This document shows positions 57,814 to 64,000 of a DNA stretch of 64,000 nt, in pieces. Below the pieces are notes generated by a model. It searched no databases, had not been told where the DNA came from, and was given only the letters and a program-made list of their open reading frames with translations. Both the position numbers and the translations under genes were made by a program. Source of the DNA: Gnetum montanum. Taxonomy: Eukaryota; Streptophyta; Gnetopsida; Gnetales; Gnetaceae. How positions within the stretch are numbered: the first letter of the stretch is position 1; the number at the start of each line of letters is the position of its first letter. The stretch is from the NCBI GenBank assembly GCA_015680685.1, contig MNCI01026259.1, positions 499,456 through 563,455 on the forward strand, written 5' to 3'.

Positions 57814-60060
57814 ATAAGTATCAAACTTAGTATAATTTTTAAATTTTTATCTCTCATACACTAGCATAATAAAACTTATCGCTTGTGAATCAGAAATTTT
57901 ATTTTACATAATTTAAAAGGATCTAGAATTTAGCTAAAATAAGGTCATACGCTAATATTTTTGAAGGGAAATCAAGGCATTTATGTTTTCACTTGAATCT
58001 CATAAAATTACATAAAAAACTAGGTTACCAAGCTTTCTTATTCAAAACATAAATTTTCTTTAAGGTGTTTTAGTACCATTATCAAATATTAATTCTCATG
58101 ACATACCAAACCTATTTAATATATGTTGCTTCAAGAATTTAGCAATAGTTGCTATAATACAATTGGCTACTATAGCTACATCAAACATCTTTGTGTAATA
58201 TTCTACAATAATAATTATATAGTATTTTCCATTCAAAGAAGGGATTATAGAACTCATAAAGTCAATTTTCTATATATCAAAAGGATCTAGTGGTTGTATC
58301 CACTACTGCAATCCCTAAAATCTTATTGATACTCCACTATCATATTAGCCATGCTCACAAGCCTTTGCAAAATGATGTGCATTGTAGAAGATAGTTGGTT
58401 AGAAGTAATTGGTCATGAGGATATTAATAGTCATTTTCTTTTTCATGTAGTAAACTCCATAATATTTTTCATGCATATACTAGATAACTCTTAGTTGGTT
58501 CTAATCTAGAACACACTAAATCATTATCATAGATTTTGTATAGATTTCCCTCTATTTTCATGAAGTGTTTAATTTAATGTAGAAATTTATATACCCTAGG
58601 TTTGTCCCATTTAGTAGGAACCTTTTGTTCCTTCAAATACATGAGATTATATGCAAATCAAGGAGTAGTTACTAGTAAGAAAACTAAAATAGCCTTTGAA
58701 AATAACGGTTCATTAGATAAAGGCTCTTCATTAGTCTTGTCATTCCATTTGAGACTTGAAAAATAATTGGTAACAACATTATTAGATACCTTCTTATCTA
58801 TTATTTTGATGTTTAATTCTTGAAAGATCACCAACCACTAAATGATCAATGTGCACTAAGATGAAATATTCAAGAACGTATGTCCTTTTTTGTGATGCAT
58901 TTTAGTTGTACAAAAATAATGTTTTTACACATACAATGGATAAAATATAAATTTTTTTTATCATCTATCTACATGAGAACAATTCCAAATTCATATAGGA
59001 ATGCATTATTCATGATTTAAAATGGTATGGACCAATTAGATGCTTACAGAATTATGATTTTCACAAGCAGTTATTTGCAAGTCTCAACGATCTTTCAAAA
59101 ATTCTCTATCCAGTCAAAGGATGTATCCTTCTTTGTAAATCCTACTAACAAGTTTGTAATCTTGAAAAAATCATTAATGATGCATCAATAATACCCTATG
59201 TATTCAAGGAATGCACTCACATATTTCACTATTTGAATTTTCTATATATATATATATATGTTAGATTAGTTTGATCTTTTATGAATCAACTTTAATCTTT
59301 TTTTTTCTAATATTCTATGTCCCAAAAACTATGCCTTCCAAAACCATGAGTTGAATCTTTTTTCAATTGAATTATAAGTGGAAAATTCATATATAAAGAC
59401 TTCAACATCATTACTATTCTACTTCTAGAATATTCTTAAGACTAGAAATTAGGAAGTAGTAAGTACATTGCAAAAGTCAAATGACATTTTTTATATGTAA
59501 AACTCCCATAAGAACCTATGAATGTATTCCTTGTATTAGGTCTCTAGCATGATTTATATTTAATTATATTTACTATAACTATCCAACAAGTTGTAATACT
59601 AGTGACCTATGATCATATCTAATGCACAATCCACAAATGAGAATGGAAAGTGATCCTTAAATGTCCCTATATTCAATAGCTTGAAATTGATGCAAATAAT
59701 TCATTAGTCTACTTTTTTGTATAAAATCATGAATAAAATCATCCACTCACTATCCTCCATAAGATGGATGAATTAAACTTTTGGTATTTTTCTGATTTCT
59801 TTCATCATAATATACTTTAATTCTAAATTCAATCTATGCTATGATTCTTACTTGGGCTTAATGGAAGGATCAATATATATATGTAATATTGGCATATATG
59901 AGGAATATTTTTTGTGATTTCATCATAAGATCATACAAATATTATGTGTCATTTATTTACACCTTCTAATAGCTTTCATTTCAACTCTTGTTTTAATTTT
60001 TTTATTAATGATTATTAATTTATCTTCATGTAGTTGTATCCTATATCACTATACATAATG
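57814..60060 (-). pseudogene. pol relic of another minus-strand Ty3/gypsy element
   Basis: On the minus strand from right to left: RT pieces (about 59890-59300, ending in a WEFYI-x-KMSF-like palm part), RT connection (FLEYIGYY and LLVGFTKKDTSFDW at about 59210-59090), a decayed RNase H part (about 58990-58500) and an integrase core (DFMSSIIPSLNGKYYIIIIV and EYYTKMFDVAIVANC at about 58280-58150, then RFGMS and FDNGTK at about 58100-58070). The first 200 bases after element 6 are A/T-rich. Very decayed; no LTR found. Confidence 0.6.
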
Positions 60061-60133
60061 CATGGTAGTAACTTCTTCTTAATTACAACATGTTTATTTT
60101 CCTTGGAAATTTTCAAGGAAAGCTCTCATATTT

Positions 60134-60954
60134 TGATGGGATGCGATATCACATCTGCCGCGATATCGCATCCCCCACAATATCACGTCTTTCCCTGCGA
60201 TATCGCAGTGCGTCACCAAATCTATAAATAAGAGGTGGCTCTCCCTTGTTTCACATCAATAGGTTAGATTGTAGCGAAACTCTGGCAGTTTCATTCCTCT
60301 AGAGATAGATTAATTTCCAATGTCTGCCCGCAGTGTGGTGAATGTAATTGTACGGCATCCTTTATTCAAGTGTGACGTACTTGGACACGCACATGACTGA
60401 CAATAAAGATTGAGATTACTTCATCATTGCAGCATTCACTTTTTTTATTTATTTATTTAATTGTTATTTACTACTTTCCTAATTAGTCTCTCTCACCCTT
60501 AAACTCACATTAGAACACGAAATGAGTACGACTTGATTACGAGCATTTAAGTGTGACTACTTGGTAACCCAATGGCGTACCTAGGATCTATGCTTGGTAA
60601 TCCTAGTGTTAGTCATGCACGAGGTCCAAGATGTGTATAGATAATCAAGGAATGGATGCTCATCACACTTAGGCTAGATTAGATTCTCCTACCCTTTCTC
60701 CTAGCTTAGTGTAGTTAATATTACTTTCCACTGCCTTCAAGAGTAGCATTAGATTAGGAACACATCATACACCTCACTCTGGACTAAACCATATGTGACA
60801 AATATAACTCTAGTCTAGGTGGGAAGACAGCAAACTACGACCTAAGGATAACTATCTAGGTGCCACAACTAGTCCGTCTACGGAGTTCTACCGAATCATG
60901 TGTGTAACGCTCGTATTCGTATGGTTGAGTGTAGGGGTACCTCACCACTCATCA
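60134..60954 (+). repeat. solo LTR of family I with 5-bp target duplication
   Basis: Starts TGATGGGATGCG and ends CACTCATCA (821 bp); flanked on both sides by tattt. The U3 shows GATATC/GATATT words, TATA box tataaata at 60223-60230, polyadenylation hexamer at 60402-60407, and CTTGGTAA words at 60560 and 60593. No internal sequence is attached, so it formed by recombination between the two LTRs of a full element. Confidence 0.93.
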
Positions 60955-61975
60955 TATTTCAAGTTTGACATCAACTGTACTTAGCCAAGTCCTTTTCATA
61001 ATGAAGAAAAACTTTTCTTTATAGTTATCCACGTGGATTATAAGAAAATTAGCAAGATATTACCACCCATTAATGGTATTTATAATTTGTTATACTAATC
61101 CTAAAGGAACATTGATGGATTGGTTTGCAAGCTCTAATTGGGTGTTACATTTTTTTAAAACATGAAAGTTTTCAAGCCTTATATATTTTTTGAAAGATAA
61201 AATTTACATTAGAACTTGATTTTAGGAGATCCTTGCATGATGCATTTTCTTCAATTTACAAATAAATAAGAAAACTTATAGGATCACTGATTTTTTAGGA
61301 AGCTTACATGCTTCAATCTAATGAGTTACAACTTGGATTAACATGGTAGTATGTACATCAGTACTTTGGTTTTAAGGAAACTATTGAGAAATATGAAAGG
61401 ATGTTAATCTTAATATGAATTTTGAAATCACTAATACTTTGTGAGTTTAGGTGGACTAGTATATCTAAAGAAATGGTATCTCTAGAACTTATGCTTAGAA
61501 CAACTTGAATAATCATTTACCTATAGATTTATAGCTTGGATAGCGTTTCCTTATTATGGATAAGAGGGAATAATATCTTGCATAGGTGAAGCAGATAAAA
61601 AAGAACTTATAGCTTGTGATCGAAAGTATTGATGAAAATGAGATATATATGATGAAGATTTGGTCTACAAAGTGTCAGGTTTGTGGAAAGCTAGAGAATA
61701 GTAGTAATAAGTAACATAATGGATGATAAAGCTACTTAGAGATACAGGCTATTGGACATAGTATCGAGATTGATCTAGTTACCTATAGGGTTACTATTGC
61801 CTAGATGATGAAATCTTCCATAATTTTGAGTTTTACCACTATTGTTGATAGTATTCCTAAAGTTGTGAAAGAACTACACTATGATAATACTATTGTTGGT
61901 AATAGGGTCTCTAATATTTTTCTTGCAAATACGGTAACCTTCTTGGTAATTTCATTTTTAAGAACTTTACATTGA
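60955..61975 (+). pseudogene. weak gag-like relic, plus strand
   Basis: A few short pieces recall gag: NPKGTLMDWFASSNW at about 61090-61140 (the A-x-x-W-F pattern of the capsid core) and KCQVCGK at about 61670 (start of a zinc knuckle). A protease-like stretch may follow around 61780-61960. All frames are short, so this is a tentative call. Confidence 0.3.
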
Positions 61976-62640
61976 AGTCATAGATCTAAAACTCTTGAAG
62001 ATGTGACATTACTACGAAAACTTCCTTTGGATGTTCATCCTAGCATATGTCACAATCATCATCCTCTAAATCAAAGTCTATAACCTATTTCAATATAGTA
62101 GACTTTTTTGTATGTTGGTAATAGTCCATTACAATGTTATTTTTCTTTCTTTTATCTTTATTCTTAGCTCTAACTTATTTCATTTTCTCCTCTACAATCT
62201 TCAATATTAATTAAAATTTCTCATCATTAATGTCTCATATTTTATCTACCTTGGCTAAAGTTTTTGTGACATATTTTTAAATAAATAAGGTTTCCCACTA
62301 GATCACTTTTCATTTCCATGTCATTTATCTTATTTTTTATCTCTATCATGTATACCATATCTACCTTCATCTATGCCATGATCTCTTCAATCATATCCAC
62401 AAGAACATTTATCATTAAACCTTATTTCTTGGCCACACTCATTCATGTCAAGGCTTGAAGATAAATATTATGAGATTGATGATGAACTCAAAGAGCTACA
62501 CTAGCTTGCTCATCAACCATTACCTCTTTGGTTATCTTCAAATGGCCTACTAGAATATAACACCTTGCTAAATAGGCTTAGGCTAGAAGGTATTACTTAT
62601 TAAAAATATAAAAACATGCAAAAAAAATCAAATGCTACTT
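61975..62640 (-). pseudogene. gag C-terminal relic, minus strand
   Basis: On the minus strand near 62055-62020 the codons give CDIC, stop, DEHPKEV, matching the knuckles of elements 3 (CDICQYEYSKG) and 4 (CEIC, stop, YDHPKGFC). The Lys/Glu-rich linker lies to the right, up to about 62560. Element 5 is inserted just beyond. The convergent arrangement with the plus-strand relic to its left suggests two different old elements. Confidence 0.45.
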
Positions 62641-62724
62641 TCTAAAAATAAATGGATTCCTAAAAAAAACTTAACATGCAAAGAATTAGGCATCCATAAA
62701 TAGGCACATAGTGGCAAGAAAAAT

Positions 62725-63556
62725 TGATGAGAGGTTACTCTAGTAGTTTATTCTAATTATTAGAGTGGTAGTTTCTCTAAAATTAGAGTAGTAGTTTCTC
62801 TAAAATTAGAGTGGTAGTTTTTCTAATTATTAGAGTAGTTGCTCCTAAGCCTATAAATATAGTGCCCAGGCGCACAATTTAGAGAAGAAGTCTTGGAAGG
62901 AAGTATTTCAAGGGAAGTCTTTTAGAAATATTTTAGGAGTCAAGTTAGAGTATTTTCCAAGTGCCTGAAGTAGGAGGTCTAAGTTTGGATAGATCTTTAT
63001 TCGAGCATTGTGTACCTGAGCACACCTTGTGTACGGCAATAAAGACAAGCTCTTGGATTCATCCTTGTAGCACTTGAGATTTGTTTTCTTACTCATTTCC
63101 TTTATTTTATTTTCTTCTACATTTATTTTATTTTATTTTATGCACTTTACATTTCTGACGTTAGCACACATATTACGATCACTTTGAGCATGCGTGTAAC
63201 ACTTGGTAACCTAGTAACGATTAGCGTTTGGTAATCCCAGTAGTGTTGCGTTGGTTTAGGATGTGTATGGCAAGTGAGAATAGATACTAGTGTTAAATTA
63301 GTCAACTAGTTATCTCTCTCTCTCCTCCATTATTAGCAATAGGACATAAAAACATAAAATCTATAAAAATCATATGCTTCAAACTTACTTAACCATACAA
63401 TCATGACATACAAGTAAGTTTGGGAAGATAATGATCAACCAACCCTTCCTTGTTCCACAAAGGTGCATAGGCACTTAGTCCTTGGAATTCGACTGGATCG
63501 TGTGTGAAACACTTGTATTCATATGGTTGAGCGTAGGGGTACCTCACCACTCATCA
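62725..63556 (+). repeat. 5' LTR of element 5 (832 bp)
   Basis: Starts TGATGAGAGG and ends CACTCATCA. The U3 has three to four 25-bp units of the type attagagtggtagtttctctaa (62743-62845), each able to pair ttagag with ctctaa. TATA box tataaata at 62852; polyadenylation hexamer at 63038; CTTGGTAA words at 63203 and 63226. Confidence 0.92.
62743..62845 (+). repeat. tandem hairpin-forming repeat in U3 of element 5
   Basis: Units of about 25 bp with terminal ttagag and ctctaa words, directly upstream of the TATA box. Confidence 0.85.
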
Positions 63557-63557
63557 T

Positions 63558-63577
63558 TGGCGTCGTTGCTAAGGACT
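63558..63577 (+). other. tRNA-Asp primer-binding site, element 5
   Basis: Tggcgtcgttgctaaggact, two bases after the LTR end; three or four transitions from the expected site. Confidence 0.8.
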
Positions 63578-63692
63578 TGGTTGTTTGCGCGCTAACTAGA
63601 ACATAGGAAATCATTCATATCATTGGAAAAAATCCTTAGGGTTGATTGAAGAAATAATAAACAAGAGTACATTGCACACTAAATAGAAAAAT

Positions 63693-64000
63693 ATGTCTCC
63701 TTCTTCATACGAAAGTGCCTCACCTCCTAAGTCTGAAATAGAAAATAATCGGCAGCGTAATACACATGACATTGATCTGCTAGTCTCTCAACAAGTTTGA
63801 GTGGTATATATTAATCATGATAAGTATATACCAAAATTCACCTTTATCCTCTATCTAGATGAACAACTACATTGGTGAGACTTAGAAGGTAACATAGTAT
63901 TACCTCCTGATCGTTCAGTCCTGAGCATGCTTCTTCATGCTCTCACACAAATTGGCATGCCACACTTACACGCAAAATACGTTGTGCAAGACCATGACTT
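63693..64000 (+). pseudogene. gag: start of gag of element 5 (partial, two stops)
   Basis: The ATG at 63693 (MSPSSYESASPPKSE) opens a single frame to the window end, broken only by two TGA codons (after SQQV and after QLHW; the second fits a Trp codon change and the first an Arg change). The N-terminal conserved stretch is best preserved here: KYIPKFTFILYLDEQLHW, then DLEGNIVLPPDRSVLSMLLH. It probably precedes the capsid core, as in element 4. This N-terminal part is not in family I gag. Confidence 0.85.

Larger units (their letters stand above)
62725..64000 (+). mobile_element. element 5: 5' end of a gag-pol LTR retrotransposon, continuing past the window
   Basis: 5' LTR, primer site and start of gag in order. 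Gag matches element 4 (38194) and more weakly element 3. Left flank is aaaat; the right side is outside the window. Confidence 0.88.

Overview
The window reads as the intergenic, retrotransposon-packed part of a large plant nuclear genome, possibly a gymnosperm. It is AT-rich, contains no intact cellular gene, and almost all of it can be assigned to LTR retrotransposons of the Ty3/gypsy superfamily, nested and heavily decayed. No rRNA, tRNA, CRISPR or bacterial-type feature was seen. Most nonsense codons look like C-to-T or G-to-A changes, the usual result of cytosine methylation in silenced plant repeats. All element families with a readable primer-binding site use one close to the 3' end of tRNA-Asp, as in the Athila/Tat branch of plant Ty3/gypsy.

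Layout. 1-2480: 3' end of a plus-strand element (family I) with its polypurine tract and 3' LTR. 2481-8521 and 14813 to about 16100: an old minus-strand element (copy A) carrying a gag relic and, convergent to it, a broken intron-bearing gene. 8522-14812: element 2, a complete family I element (LTR, PBS, gag, gap, 3' accessory ORF, PPT, LTR) inserted into copy A. About 17400-25581, 36792-37050 and 45458 to about 46100: a second old element (copy B) of the same type as A, split by elements 3 and 4. 25582-36791: element 3 (gag-PR-RT-INT plus a 3' coiled-coil ORF). 37051-45457: element 4, a related gag-pol element whose two LTRs do not match in U3. About 46746-57813: element 6, a minus-strand element with 2-kb LTRs and an RNase H domain upstream of the reverse transcriptase. 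57814-60133: minus-strand pol relic, with a family I solo LTR (60134-60954, TSD TATTT) placed at its end. 60955-62640: gag relics. 62725-64000: 5' end of element 5 (LTR, PBS, start of gag), continuing past the window.

The most interesting signals are: (1) a two-copy element type with a retroviral-type gag on one strand and a convergent multi-exon gene on the other; (2) a 98-bp perfect palindrome just upstream of an LTR TATA box, and family-specific palindromic arrays at the same place in other LTRs; (3) a 3' accessory ORF preceded by a splice-acceptor-like site in one family and by an LTR-U3-like internal block in another; (4) an RNase H placed between protease and reverse transcriptase; and (5) several assembly or recombination signatures, including a 160-base gap exactly where pol should be in element 2. 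None of the elements looks autonomous now: catalytic acids of protease, reverse transcriptase or integrase are replaced in every pol copy that could be read.
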